Shown here: positions 28,970-39,023 of the stretch, one piece after another
Layout of the letters: the number at the start of each line of letters is the position of its first letter
Position numbering within the stretch: position 1 is the stretch's first letter
Origin: Prevotella sp.
Lineage (GTDB): Bacteria; Bacteroidota; Bacteroidia; Bacteroidales; Bacteroidaceae
Length of the DNA: 64,000 nt
Reading direction: 5' to 3'
Assembly (NCBI GenBank): GCA_022769285.1
Contig: JALEKD010000032.1
Location: 1 to 64,000 of the forward strand
Notes under the pieces: model-generated
Database searches by the model: none
What the model was told of the DNA's origin: nothing
The model's input: only the letters and a program-made list of their open reading frames with translations
Translations under genes and position numbers: made by a program

Positions 28970-29610
28970 AAGCAAAAAGCACTCCATGCGCATTGGCGAT
29001 GGCTTGCTACGCGCCAATGGCAGTCGCAGAAATCGTGGAGACCTATCTTTACGTTTCCCGGAGCCGTCATTAGCGAGCTAAAGGTCGGTCTTTTCATTTT
29101 TCGCGGCCACCTCGGATGTAGTTGGAACACCCTCGCAAGCATCGCGCGCTGCAAGCGCAGCAGTATAAAGCCTGGGGCAACGCCCCAGGTATAACCCTCA
29201 CATAAGCAATGCGCGCTGTAGGCGCAACAGAAGTGTAAGCCGAGCACCATGAGTTTGCTCGGATGGCCGAGGAGCAGCCTGCTTTCTATAAAAGAAGCGC
29301 AAGCCGAGTACCATGAGCTTGCTCGGATGGCCGAGGCACTGCCATTTTCTATAAAAGTAGCCATAGGCGTTATCACAGCAGGCGTTACCGTAACCTTGGG
29401 GATGTCTGTTTGCGTAACGGTCAGCATTGGCTTTACCCCCGTAATTTGACGCTTCGCTACTTTTGCGCCTGTAGCGCGACAACAGACTGAAGACTATGTA
29501 CCTGGGGCGTTGCCCCAGGCTTTGTACCGCTGCGCTTACAGCGCGCGTTGTTCACACAGGCTTGCGTGTAGCCCACACGGGGTGCCCATAAATATTATCA
29601 GGAACATGGA
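28970..29610. repeat. Composite repeat island B (R4, REP-like hairpins, two 64-bp tandem units)
   Basis: Perfect hairpins CCTGGGGCAACGCCCCAGG (29171-29189) and CCTGGGGCGTTGCCCCAGG (29501-29519) flank tandem 64-bp units starting at 29226 and 29290. Confidence 0.8.
29032..29110 (+). repeat. Palindromic interspersed repeat family R, copy R4 (one internal unit)
   Basis: gtggagacctatctttacgtttcccggagccgtcattagcgagctaaaggtcggtcttttcatttttcgcgg. Confidence 0.8.
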
Positions 29611-29902
29611 AAACTACCATAACGGATGCCATAGATACTATCGGGAACATGGGGAGCTATCACAAAGCACGGCCGAAGGCCGGTACCATTCCCCCACACT
29701 ATCCCTATAACGGCAGAAGCCATCGGCGCATACATCCTTGCACCGATGGCTTCTGGCTGAATGAGTTACTAAGGGGCCGTGGTCATTAGCCCATCCACGG
29801 CCAGCCCCGCAGCCACTTTTCAAGTCCCATAGGGATGTTGGGGACTTTCTGCGGCAGTCCGGGGGCACCTTTTTACTTTTCTACTCTTTTACCTTTTTAC
29901 TT

Positions 29903-31078
29903 TTAAAGCGCATTGTAAACCTTTTGGAACGAGATCTTGCCGTTCAGTTCGATAATCTTTACGTCTAACTTGTTACCCTGTGTCTCGGCCGAGACGATGG
30001 CCTCGTTAGAGTTGACAAGGATGGGGAACTTCAGTTGGCTGTTGGGCTCTGTGTACTCGAACTTGTGCAGATGACCACATATCATCAGGTTGATGCCAGC
30101 CTCGTTCAGGATAGGCATAAACTTCTCGCGCACCTCTATATCACCATGCCAGGCCTCGGGGGTGTAGCGCGGGGGAATGTGGGCGACCACTACACGGAAG
30201 CGGGCACGCTTAAAGGCATCGGAGGCCACCACCTGGCGGAGCCATTCGGCCTGCCGGGTGCGGTAGTTGTCGTAGTCGGTAATGCCAGCATACTCTATAT
30301 CGTTGTCGGGCTTGTCCTCACCCGTGTCGAGGCAGATAAAGAACACAGGGCCCTGCTCAACGGTAAAGTAGAGATGAGCATCGTTGGGGCGCACGTAGCG
30401 ATGGAACCTGTCGGCCATCTGTCCGCGCGTCTCATGATTGCCCCGCACGTAATAGAGGGGCTTTTCGCCGGCAAACATGCTAACGGCCGTGTCCATGAAA
30501 CCGCCCCAGAACTTCTGCTCCTTGTCAAAGAGCGAGAGCATGTCGCCATTGAAGAACACGAGATCCTTAGTCTTGTAGTCGGCACGGTTAAACAGCGTCT
30601 TCATGCGGTCGGCGTGCTCGTGTATGTCGTTGACCACAAGGAACGAGGTAGCCGCCTTCTTGGTATCGAGCGTGGTAAAAGCCAGCGGAGCCTTAGAATA
30701 GACATCGGTGGCAGCCACATTGCCATAGTTAACGTGCCACCCACGATGGCTGAGCACCTCCTGGGCATACACGCGATAACGATAGGTGGTGCCGGGCTTG
30801 AGTCCGCGCAGCGTAACGGCGTGAATGTTGTCGGTACGCTTGATGCCTATCTGCGTGTCGTAGTAACGGGGCCGCTCCTGGGCGTAGAAGTTGGTGCCGT
30901 CATTGGGTGCCAGCTCTACCCAGGCCACCGACTGGCTGTCGGTAGTCCACACGATGGTTGCCTCGGTCTCGCTTACACTCTGCAGGTAAGGCCCGTGCAG
31001 TATCTTGATGGCATATCCGCTTGCCGGAGCCACTGCCAGCACGAGTAAGAGTAAGAGTGTCTTGGTGATAGTTCTCAT
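29903..31078 (-). CDS. Secreted calcineurin-like metallophosphoesterase
   Basis: LVVNDIHEHADRM, VFFNGDMLS, YVRGNHETRG, VVVAHIPPRYT, MICGHLHKFEY. Confidence 0.88.
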   Translation of the reverse strand: MRTITKTLLLLLVLAVAPASGYAIKILHGPYLQSVSETEATIVWTTDSQSVAWVELAPNDGTNFYAQERPRYYDTQIGIKRTDNIHAVTLRGLKPGTTYRYRVYAQEVLSHRGWHVNYGNVAATDVYSKAPLAFTTLDTKKAATSFLVVNDIHEHADRMKTLFNRADYKTKDLVFFNGDMLSLFDKEQKFWGGFMDTAVSMFAGEKPLYYVRGNHETRGQMADRFHRYVRPNDAHLYFTVEQGPVFFICLDTGEDKPDNDIEYAGITDYDNYRTRQAEWLRQVVASDAFKRARFRVVVAHIPPRYTPEAWHGDIEVREKFMPILNEAGINLMICGHLHKFEYTEPNSQLKFPILVNSNEAIVSAETQGNKLDVKIIELNGKISFQKVYNAL

Positions 31079-31165
31079 GATAAGTGTTATTAACAATATA
31101 TGTATCTATTAGACACACTGCAACCCGGACGGCCACTGGGGCGGCCCGGGCCACAATGTGTGTTA

Positions 31166-33460
31166 TTACTTGCGTCCCTTGCGCTCACGGCTGAACGAGT
31201 AGGGGGCGTCGTCCTTGCCCGTTCCGCGACTGTAGTTGGGCTTGTCGCCGAGTGTGTAGTCTATCTGGACACCCTGAAGCAGGGTGCCGTGGTCTACGTA
31301 GTTGCGCGTGTAAGGCTTGCCGTTGACGAGCATCTGCTGGATGTAAGGCGCGTTGTCACCATTGCCCTTGGCGCGGATGCTTACAGAGCGGCCGTTCTCA
31401 AGGTGGAGCGTCACCTGGTCAAAGTAAGGTGTGCCGAGCACGTACTGGTTGCTGGCGGGACAGACGGGGTAGAAGCCCAGGGCCGAGAAGACATACCAGG
31501 CAGAAGTCTGGCCGTTGTCCTCGTCGCCGCAGTAGCCGTCGGGGTTAGATGTGTAGAAGCGATCCATTACCTGGCGTATGCGCAGCTGTGCTTTCCAGGG
31601 CTGGCCAGAGTAGTTATACAGGTACAGCATGTGCTGGATGGGCTGGTTGCCGTGGGCGTAGTTGCCCATGTTCATTATCTGCATCTCGCGTATCTCGTGG
31701 ATGACGCCGCCATAGTAACTGTCATCGAAGATGGGTGGGAGGATGAACACGGAGTCCATCATCTGGTTGAAGGAGTCGTTGCCACCCATCAGGTCGATAA
31801 GTCCCTGCGGGTCGTGGAACACACTCCAGGTGTAGTGCCAACTATTGCCCTCAGTAAAGGCGTCGCCCCACTTCAGGGGATTAAAGGGGCTCTGGAACTT
31901 GCCGTTCTGCAACCGCCCGCGCATGAGGCGGGTCTCGGGGTCGAACACATTACGGTAGTTCATGGCGCGGCGGGCAAAGACGCGAAGCTCTTTCTCTGGC
32001 TTGCCCAGTGCTTTGCCCAACTGGTAGATACACCAGTCGTCGTAGGCATACTCCAGGGTGCGGGCCACGTTCTCATTAATCTTCACATCGTAAGGTACAT
32101 AACCCAACTTGTTGTAATACTCGTAGCCCAGACGGCCGGTAGATTTGACCTTGGGGTGAACAGCCTGGGTGCCGTGTACCACAGCCTGCCAGAGGGTCTC
32201 AGCGTCGTCGGTGCGCACACCCTTGATAAAGGCATCGGCCACTACAGAGGCCGAGTTATTGCCTACCATACAGCCGCGATGGCCAGGCGAGGCCCACTCA
32301 GGCAGGAAACCGCTCTCGCGATACGTATTGGCCAAGCCCTGCTGGATGCGCTGGTTGACGGAGGGGTAAACCAGGTTGAGGAGAGGGAAGAGACAGCGGA
32401 AAGTGTCCCAGAAACCAGTGTCGGTGTACATGTAGCCGGGCAGGACACTGCCATTGTAAGGGCTGTAGTGCATGGGCTTACCGTCGACCATCTCATAAAA
32501 GGCGCGGGGGAAGAGGACAGAGCGGTACAGACAGCTATAGAAAGTACGCAGATGGTCCAGGTTGTTGTCGCGGACCTCTATGCGGCCCAGCACCTCGTTC
32601 CAGCGTTGGCGGCCAGCGTCGCGTACCTGCTCTAAGCTGCGATCGCCCACCTCGCGCAGGTTGACCTCGGCCTGTTCGGCACTGATAAACGACGAGGCGA
32701 CACGGGCGTTGACCACCTCGCCGCGGCGGGTGGCAAAACCGATGATGGCCCCGGCGTGGTCGTTGGCCGTTTCGAGCACGCCACGACTGATGGCGTCTTT
32801 GTTGACCGTGGCCGTATAGGTAAATGGCTTGTCAAAGACGATGACGAAGTAGTTGCGGAAGTTGCTGGGCACACCGCCATGGTTGAAAGTGGTGTAACCT
32901 ATTATCTTGCGTTCGCCGGGGATAACCTTGACGTACGACCCGTGATGATAGGCATCGACCACTACAAAGGCCGAGTCGGTCTCGGGAAAGGTAAAGCGGA
33001 ACGCGGCCGCACGCTCAGTGGGCGCTATCTCCGTAACCACGTCATAGTCGGCCAGGTAAGCCCTATAGTAATATGGGGTGGCCGTCTCAGCCTTGTGCGA
33101 GAACCAGCTGGCGCGCTTGTTCTCATCCCATACGGGCCGTCCTGTCTCTGGAAAGATAGAGAAAACACCGTAATCGTTAATCCAGGGACTGGGCTGGTGG
33201 GTCTGCTTGAAACCGCGAATCTTGTCGGCAGCGTAGGTGTAAGTCCACCCATCACCGTTCTTACCTGTCTGGGGTACCCAGAAATTCATACCCCACGGCA
33301 GGGCGATGGCCGGGTAGGTGTTGCCGGTCGAGAGGGAGTACTTGGACTCGGTACCGACCAGCGTACTCACGTAGTCGACCGGCCCGGTGACATGGGCCGT
33401 GGCCACGGCCGACACCGCCAACGCAAACAACGTGGCGCAAAGGGTTTTCAGTCTGTTCAT
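31166..33460 (-). CDS. GH92 family alpha-mannosidase
   Basis: VDYVSTLVGTESKYSLSTGNTYPAIALPWGMNFW, TGFWDTFRCLFPLLNLVYP, EGNSWHYTWSVFHDPQGLIDLMGG, GDEDNGQTSAWYVFSALGFYPVCPASNQY. Confidence 0.93.
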   Translation of the reverse strand: MNRLKTLCATLFALAVSAVATAHVTGPVDYVSTLVGTESKYSLSTGNTYPAIALPWGMNFWVPQTGKNGDGWTYTYAADKIRGFKQTHQPSPWINDYGVFSIFPETGRPVWDENKRASWFSHKAETATPYYYRAYLADYDVVTEIAPTERAAAFRFTFPETDSAFVVVDAYHHGSYVKVIPGERKIIGYTTFNHGGVPSNFRNYFVIVFDKPFTYTATVNKDAISRGVLETANDHAGAIIGFATRRGEVVNARVASSFISAEQAEVNLREVGDRSLEQVRDAGRQRWNEVLGRIEVRDNNLDHLRTFYSCLYRSVLFPRAFYEMVDGKPMHYSPYNGSVLPGYMYTDTGFWDTFRCLFPLLNLVYPSVNQRIQQGLANTYRESGFLPEWASPGHRGCMVGNNSASVVADAFIKGVRTDDAETLWQAVVHGTQAVHPKVKSTGRLGYEYYNKLGYVPYDVKINENVARTLEYAYDDWCIYQLGKALGKPEKELRVFARRAMNYRNVFDPETRLMRGRLQNGKFQSPFNPLKWGDAFTEGNSWHYTWSVFHDPQGLIDLMGGNDSFNQMMDSVFILPPIFDDSYYGGVIHEIREMQIMNMGNYAHGNQPIQHMLYLYNYSGQPWKAQLRIRQVMDRFYTSNPDGYCGDEDNGQTSAWYVFSALGFYPVCPASNQYVLGTPYFDQVTLHLENGRSVSIRAKGNGDNAPYIQQMLVNGKPYTRNYVDHGTLLQGVQIDYTLGDKPNYSRGTGKDDAPYSFSRERKGRK

Positions 33461-33840
33461 CTTTGGTTTTAATTTTTACTTCAGATTATATTTGTTTCGT
33501 AAATTACGGTTGCCCCGACTGGGGCAGTAGCCACGGCCCCGCCTCCAGGGGTCGCTATGCCGGCGGAGCCATCTCCTGCCAAGGCAGTGCTGGCCGAGGG
33601 CCACAAACTTGCCCTAAAGGCCGATACAACGCTACTTTTTGCAAAGTTAGCAATAAAGGTACAAGCAAGCCACGATTATCTGTGAATAAAACTTAAATAA
33701 CCGCCCCGTCGGCCTCCGCCATCAAAAATAAGGCCGACAGGGCCACTGCTCATACATGTATTATTGCTATATTTGCAGCCACCCTGCCCTGCGCCCCCAC
33801 CATGACGGCCACACCCAGGGCCATATCTATATATAGTACA

Positions 33841-34791
33841 ATGAGCAAGACTACTACAGGATACATCTTAGCGGCCATAGCCGCAGCCAGCTATGGCACC
33901 AACCCGCTGTTCGCCCTGCCGCTATACAGCGCCGGCATGAACCCCGACTCGGTTCTCTTCTTCAGATACCTTATGGCCCTGCCGCTGCTGGCCGCGATGC
34001 TGATAGCCAGGGGGCGCGGCTTCGGGCTCAGAACCAACCAGGTGCTTCCCCTCATGGGCATGGGCGTAGTGATGGCCGTGTCGTCGCTCACGCTCTTTGA
34101 GAGCTACAACTACATGGCGGCCGGCATAGCCTCGACGCTGCTCTTCGTATACCCCATCATGGTGGCCGTCATCATGGCCATAGGCTTTGGCGAGCGCCTA
34201 CAGGCCCAGACCATAGGGTGTATCGTGATGGCGCTGGCGGGCATAGCCCTGCTCTACCGCGGAAGCGATGGGGCCACGCTCAGTCTTACGGGCACCGTCA
34301 TGGTAGTGGTCTCGGCGCTGAGCTACGCTATCTACATCGTCGGGGCCAACCGCCCAAGGCTCAGCGCGATACCCACGCTCAAGATAACGTTCTACGTGCT
34401 GCTCTTCGGCGTATTCGTCTTCGGCACGCGGTTTGTGGCGGGCCAGCCCCTCACCACCCCGACCATCGGCCAGTGGTACCTGTGGGCCAACGTGATAGCC
34501 CTGGCCGTATTCCCCACGGCCATCTCCTTTCTGTGTACCACCGCCGCCATCCAGCGCATAGGCTCTACACCCACTGCCATACTCGGTGCCCTGGAACCGG
34601 CCACGGCCATCTTCTTCGGCATCACCGTCTTCGGCGAGACGCTTACCCTGCGCGACTCCATAGGGCTGGCGCTCATCATCACGGCCGTCACCTTAGTGGT
34701 GGCGGGTAGTAAGACGGCTCCCTACCTCATGCGCCTGCGCCGCATGTTTCCCCGCCTGCTGCACCGCCACGGCTCCCACCGGCAAGGCTAA
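33841..34791 (+). CDS. EamA/DMT-family transporter
   Basis: Ten TM-like segments; AAIAAASYGTNPLFALPLY, ALEPATAIFFGITVFGETLTLRDSIGLALIITAV. Confidence 0.87.
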   Translation: MSKTTTGYILAAIAAASYGTNPLFALPLYSAGMNPDSVLFFRYLMALPLLAAMLIARGRGFGLRTNQVLPLMGMGVVMAVSSLTLFESYNYMAAGIASTLLFVYPIMVAVIMAIGFGERLQAQTIGCIVMALAGIALLYRGSDGATLSLTGTVMVVVSALSYAIYIVGANRPRLSAIPTLKITFYVLLFGVFVFGTRFVAGQPLTTPTIGQWYLWANVIALAVFPTAISFLCTTAAIQRIGSTPTAILGALEPATAIFFGITVFGETLTLRDSIGLALIITAVTLVVAGSKTAPYLMRLRRMFPRLLHRHGSHRQG

Positions 34792-34800
34792 CGCCGGAGC

Positions 34801-34834
34801 GGTGGGCAAATTTACTCCTGAAAATTTGCCCACC
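34801..34834. terminator. 13-bp perfect inverted repeat, likely terminator
   Basis: GGTGGGCAAATTT-actcctga-AAATTTGCCCACC. Confidence 0.6.
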
Positions 34835-34935
34835 TATCTAAAAAAACTTAATTTTGCAGAATATACAGACCGCCGTGGCTCCCGCTATCAGGGCGATGGC
34901 CCCGGTGTAAGCACACACAATGAAAAATAGACTAC

Positions 34936-36180
34936 ATGGAGCAACAAACAAGTAAATGTGAACAGATACTGGTGAGTATAACCGGACAGGACCGCCCGGG
35001 ACTCACTGCGTCGGTCATGGAGATACTGGCACGCCACAGCGCACAGATACTGGACATAGGCCAGGCCGACATACACGCCACGCTGTCGCTCGGCATACTG
35101 ATAAGGATAGACGAGCGCCAGTCTGGGCAGGTCATGAAGGAGCTGCTGTTCAAGGCTACCGAGCTACAGGTACAGATAGGCTTCACCCCCATCAGCGACA
35201 GCGAGTACGAAGCCTGGGTTGACAAGCAGGGAAAGAACCGCTACATCCTGACGCTCATCGGCCGCTCTCTCACGGCCGAGCAGATAGCTGCCGCAGCCAA
35301 GATTATCACCTCGCAGGGCCTCAACATAGACTCCATACTGCGCCTGACGGGTAGGCAGAGCATCGTCAAGACCAACCGCAACGTCAGGGCGTGCATAGAG
35401 TTCTCACTGAGAGGCACGCCCAAGTCTCAGGAGACGTTGCAGGGCGACTTGATGCGCATGTCGGCCGCCATGGGCATCGATTTCTCGTTCCAGAAAGACA
35501 ACATGTACCGCCGTATGCGCAGGCTGATATGCTTTGATATGGACTCGACCCTCATTCAGACCGAGTGTATAGACGAGCTGGCTGACCGAGCCGGCGTGGG
35601 CGAGCAGGTGAGGGCCATTACAGAGAGCGCGATGCGCGGGGAGATAGATTTCAAGGAGAGTTTTACGCGCAGAGTGGCTCTGCTCAAGGGGCTTGATGCC
35701 AGCGTGATGCAGGAGATAGCCAAGAACATGCCCATCACCGAGGGGGCCGACCGACTGATGAAGGTTCTGAAGAAGTGTGGCTACAAGATAGCCATCCTAA
35801 GTGGTGGTTTCACTTACTTCGGCGAGTACCTGCAGCGCCGCTACGGCATAGACTACGTGTATGCTAACGAACTGGAGATAAATGAGGACGGCAAGCTGAC
35901 GGGCCGCTACCTGGGCGAGATAGTAGACGGTCACCGCAAGGCTGAACTACTGCGGCTGATAGCCCAGGTAGAGAAGGTAAACTTAGCGCAGACCATCGCC
36001 GTAGGCGACGGAGCCAATGACCTGCCCATGCTGAGCGAGGCCGGGCTGGGCATAGCCTTCCACGCCAAGCCGCGCGTGGTGGCCAGCGCCGAGCAGAGCA
36101 TCAACACCATCGGCCTGGACGGTGTACTCTACTTCTTAGGCTTCAAGGACAGTTACTTAGAGGACCAGGGGCGCTTCTAA
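34936..36180 (+). CDS. serB: Phosphoserine phosphatase with N-terminal ACT domains
   Basis: ITGQDRPGLTASVMEIL (ACT); CFDMDSTLIQTECIDELADRAGV, ILSGGFTYFGEYL, GDGANDLPMLSEAGLGIAF (HAD). Confidence 0.95.
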   Translation: MEQQTSKCEQILVSITGQDRPGLTASVMEILARHSAQILDIGQADIHATLSLGILIRIDERQSGQVMKELLFKATELQVQIGFTPISDSEYEAWVDKQGKNRYILTLIGRSLTAEQIAAAAKIITSQGLNIDSILRLTGRQSIVKTNRNVRACIEFSLRGTPKSQETLQGDLMRMSAAMGIDFSFQKDNMYRRMRRLICFDMDSTLIQTECIDELADRAGVGEQVRAITESAMRGEIDFKESFTRRVALLKGLDASVMQEIAKNMPITEGADRLMKVLKKCGYKIAILSGGFTYFGEYLQRRYGIDYVYANELEINEDGKLTGRYLGEIVDGHRKAELLRLIAQVEKVNLAQTIAVGDGANDLPMLSEAGLGIAFHAKPRVVASAEQSINTIGLDGVLYFLGFKDSYLEDQGRF

Positions 36181-36200
36181 AGCCCCAACCCCACCCTACG

Positions 36201-36249
36201 ACAAGCCCTGCAAGGCACTACCCGATAGGAGTAGCCTTGCAGGGCTTGT
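36201..36249. terminator. Bidirectional terminator, 16-bp perfect stem
   Basis: ACAAGCCCTGCAAGGC (36201-36216) / GCCTTGCAGGGCTTGT (36234-36249) between convergent serB and buk. Confidence 0.75.
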
Positions 36250-36274
36250 TGCGTAGTGGGGCCTGATGGCCGCC

Positions 36275-37336
36275 CTATACGTACTGGCGCACTTCGCGAC
36301 GGCCGCGCAGCACTTCCAAGGCGTTGAGGGCCAGGGCCTGCATCTCGTCCTCACCGGGGTAACAGTAGGTGGGTGCCAGAAAACTGATGCGGTCGCGCAG
36401 GCGGGTGATGATGTACTCAGAGCGGGCCAGTCCGCCGGTAAGCAGGATGGCATCGATATACCCACAGAGCACAGCGCCCTCGGCAGTAATGTTCTTGGCC
36501 ACATGGTATATCATGGCATCGACCACCAGACGGGCATGCTCATCGCCGGCGGCTATGCGGGCCTCTATCTCCTTCATGTCGTTGGTGCCCAGATGGGCTA
36601 TGAGGCCCGCCTGTCCGGACACACGCTTCAGCAGCTCCTTCTCGGTGTACTTACCGCTGAAGCAGAGCCGTATCAGGTCGGCTGCAGGCAGCGACCCGGC
36701 GCGCTCGGGCGAGAAAGGGCCCTCGCCGTCGAGTGCATTGTTGGCATCGACAGCACGGCCATGGTCGTGGGCAGCCACCGATATGCCGCCGCCCATGTGA
36801 CAGATGATGAGATTGAGGTCTTCGTACCTACGGCCTATCTCATTGGCAAAGCGGCGGGCTATGGCGCGCTGGTTAAGGGCGTGCCAGATACAGATGCGGT
36901 TCATCAAGGGCGACCCGCTGATACGGGCCAGGGGCGAGAGTTCGTCTACCACACCGGGGTCAGCGATAAAGGCACGGCAGCGAGGTATCATACGGGCTAT
37001 CTCGTAAGCCATGATGCAGCCCAGGTCGCAAGGATGCTTGTGGATGGCGTTGCGCGTGTCGTCGATCATCTGCTGGTTAATCTCGTAGACACCTCCCTGC
37101 ACGGGCTTGGCCAGTCCGCCGCGGCCGATGACGGCCTCAAAGGGATAGTTGATGTCCATACGGCGCAGTTCGTCGAGCACCAGCTCCTTGCGGAAGTCGT
37201 ACTGATCGGTAACCTCGTCAAAGCGGCTCAACTCGCTGACCGTATGGCGTATAGTGCGTAGCATGACGGGCGTAGCGTCCTCATACACGGCTATCTTGGT
37301 CGATGTAGAACCAGGGTTGATAACTAATATGTGCAT
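36275..37336 (-). CDS. buk: Butyrate kinase
   Basis: ILVINPGSTSTKIAVYED, AVIGRGGLAKPVQGGVYEIN, NLIICHMGGGISVAAHDHGRAVDANNALDGEGPFSPERAG. Confidence 0.93.
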   Translation of the reverse strand: MHILVINPGSTSTKIAVYEDATPVMLRTIRHTVSELSRFDEVTDQYDFRKELVLDELRRMDINYPFEAVIGRGGLAKPVQGGVYEINQQMIDDTRNAIHKHPCDLGCIMAYEIARMIPRCRAFIADPGVVDELSPLARISGSPLMNRICIWHALNQRAIARRFANEIGRRYEDLNLIICHMGGGISVAAHDHGRAVDANNALDGEGPFSPERAGSLPAADLIRLCFSGKYTEKELLKRVSGQAGLIAHLGTNDMKEIEARIAAGDEHARLVVDAMIYHVAKNITAEGAVLCGYIDAILLTGGLARSEYIITRLRDRISFLAPTYCYPGEDEMQALALNALEVLRGRREVRQYV

Positions 37337-37338
37337 AA

Positions 37339-38187
37339 CTATTGATTATTAACAGACTGAAGGGCGGCCAGGGCCAGACTATAGTACTTGGACTGGGCAT
37401 CGTCGCCACGCGAGGGCATCACCACGGGTACCTCGGGGCCCTGGAGCACAGCGGCTATGCGTGCCCCGGCCAGCAGGGTGATGGTTTTGTGGAACACGTT
37501 GGCCGCTTCGATGTCGGGGAAGACCAGGGCGTCGGCCTCGCCACCTATGGGCGACTGGATGCCCTTGACGCGCATGCTCTCGGCACACATCGAGGTCTTC
37601 ACGTCGAGTGGCCCGTCTACCATGCAGCGGCCATAGACGCCCTCGCGGGCCTGGGCGGCCAACTGTGCATAGCCCTCGGTAAAGGGAAAGTGGCGGGCAT
37701 CGGCCTTCTCGGAGCAGTGTATGAGCGACACACGCGGCTCGGCTATGCCCAAGCTGTGGCAGAGGGCCACTAAATAGGCTATCTGCCGCGAGCGTTGCTC
37801 CTGTGTGGGATAGGGGATGACGGCCGCATCTGAATAGGCCACTAACTTGTGGTAACCACTCATCTGGGCCACTGCTATATGGGTGAGCACATGACCGGGG
37901 CTGAGCAGACCGTCCTCCTTGTTGAGCACGGCGCGCAGCAGCACGTCAGAGCTGACGAGCCCCTTCATCAGCACGTCGGCCTCGCCACGGCGCACGGCCG
38001 CTACAGCCTCACGGGCAGCCGTGGGCTGGTCATCATGGTCTATCACTATGGGCTCGGCCCATCCCTCCTTGTGGGCCTGGGTCAGGGCGGCTTCCGACGA
38101 GTGGTCGCGTGGGCACACGGCAGCCACGCGCACACGCCTGTTGAGGTCGCGCAACTTACGGGTCAACTGTTCAAAATCGGTTATCAT
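37339..38187 (-). CDS. ptb: Phosphate butyryltransferase (phosphate acyltransferase)
   Basis: ADVLMKGLVSSDVLLRAVLNKEDGL, GPLDVKTSM, GEADALVFPDIEAANVFHKTI; operonic with buk. Confidence 0.87.
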   Translation of the reverse strand: MITDFEQLTRKLRDLNRRVRVAAVCPRDHSSEAALTQAHKEGWAEPIVIDHDDQPTAAREAVAAVRRGEADVLMKGLVSSDVLLRAVLNKEDGLLSPGHVLTHIAVAQMSGYHKLVAYSDAAVIPYPTQEQRSRQIAYLVALCHSLGIAEPRVSLIHCSEKADARHFPFTEGYAQLAAQAREGVYGRCMVDGPLDVKTSMCAESMRVKGIQSPIGGEADALVFPDIEAANVFHKTITLLAGARIAAVLQGPEVPVVMPSRGDDAQSKYYSLALAALQSVNNQ

Positions 38188-38654
38188 TGTCGTTTCTCTT
38201 TATACCTACCGCCGCGTCTGCCGCCAGGGCTACACGCCCATGGCCCACAGGCACCGCCGTGGCTATATACATCAAGGTATCTGAAGGGACTGAGCCCTTA
38301 TAATGTTCAAATTTAGCCTAAAAAAACCGAACATCACCACAAATTCTCCTTTTTAACATTTCATGGTAAAGTGAAAACATGGTTCCCAAACCCCTAAAGG
38401 GAGATGTTAGAATAAGAATGATGGCTATAGGTCGTAAAATGGTTACCAGGGCAACAGCCATGGTAATCCCGAACGTGGCTGCGTAGGCTGCATGTACCCC
38501 CTTGTTGAGAACTCGTAAACTCGCGTGAGTAACAGACTATTCCATGGAGGCAATGTGCAATCGCTTGTAAATAATGGAGTGCGCCGTGTGGGCAGCGCGC
38601 TGCGTGTGGCCCATTCCCGCAACATCCAAAGTAACCATGGATTTTCCAGCAGCC

Positions 38655-38760
38655 ATCGCAAGAAATGAAAAGGCCGATGTTTAGCTTTCTAATGACGGCT
38701 CCGAGAAATGTAAAGGTCGGTCTCCACGAACTGGGTAATAGATCCCGTTGCCTCGGCGCG
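38655..38760 (-). repeat. Palindromic interspersed repeat family R, copy R5
   Basis: aagaaatgaaaaggccgatgtttagctttctaatgacggctccgagaaatgtaaaggtcggtctccacgaactgggtaatagatcccgttg. Confidence 0.8.
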
Positions 38761-39023
38761 GCCTTCCATCTCTACGCTTTTTACCTTTTTACTTTTCAAA
38801 AGCACCACTACAAAAATATTAAACAATCGCTTGGCGCATCGCTATATTTTCCCTAAATTTGCCCATGGCGGTACGTGTAGTCCATGTGACCCTGTCCACC
38901 GGCGCAAGCACAGGCCGCACGGAGGGCACTATCTTTGGTGACACATAACCCTATAGCCAACCAGCCCATTGCTACCGGCATACCACGAATGGTCATGGGC
39001 TGACATAGAAAAACAATCCTGAA

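Noticed and set aside
28885-29427. 180-aa and neighbouring ORFs in repeat island B (also 11765-12634 in island A)
   Set aside because: Translate repeat modules (e.g. ...LGHPSKLMVLGL...); the 64-bp unit is not a multiple of 3 and frames are not conserved between islands.
31100-32635. 511-aa plus-strand ORF
   Set aside because: Entirely antisense to the GH92 gene at 31166-33460, whose motifs are clear; composition is that of a shadow frame.
38317-38655. Intergenic region upstream of ptb as an RNA gene
   Set aside because: Contains several short inverted motifs and ATGG repeats but I could not fold a convincing tRNA or known ncRNA; only the R5 repeat is supportable.
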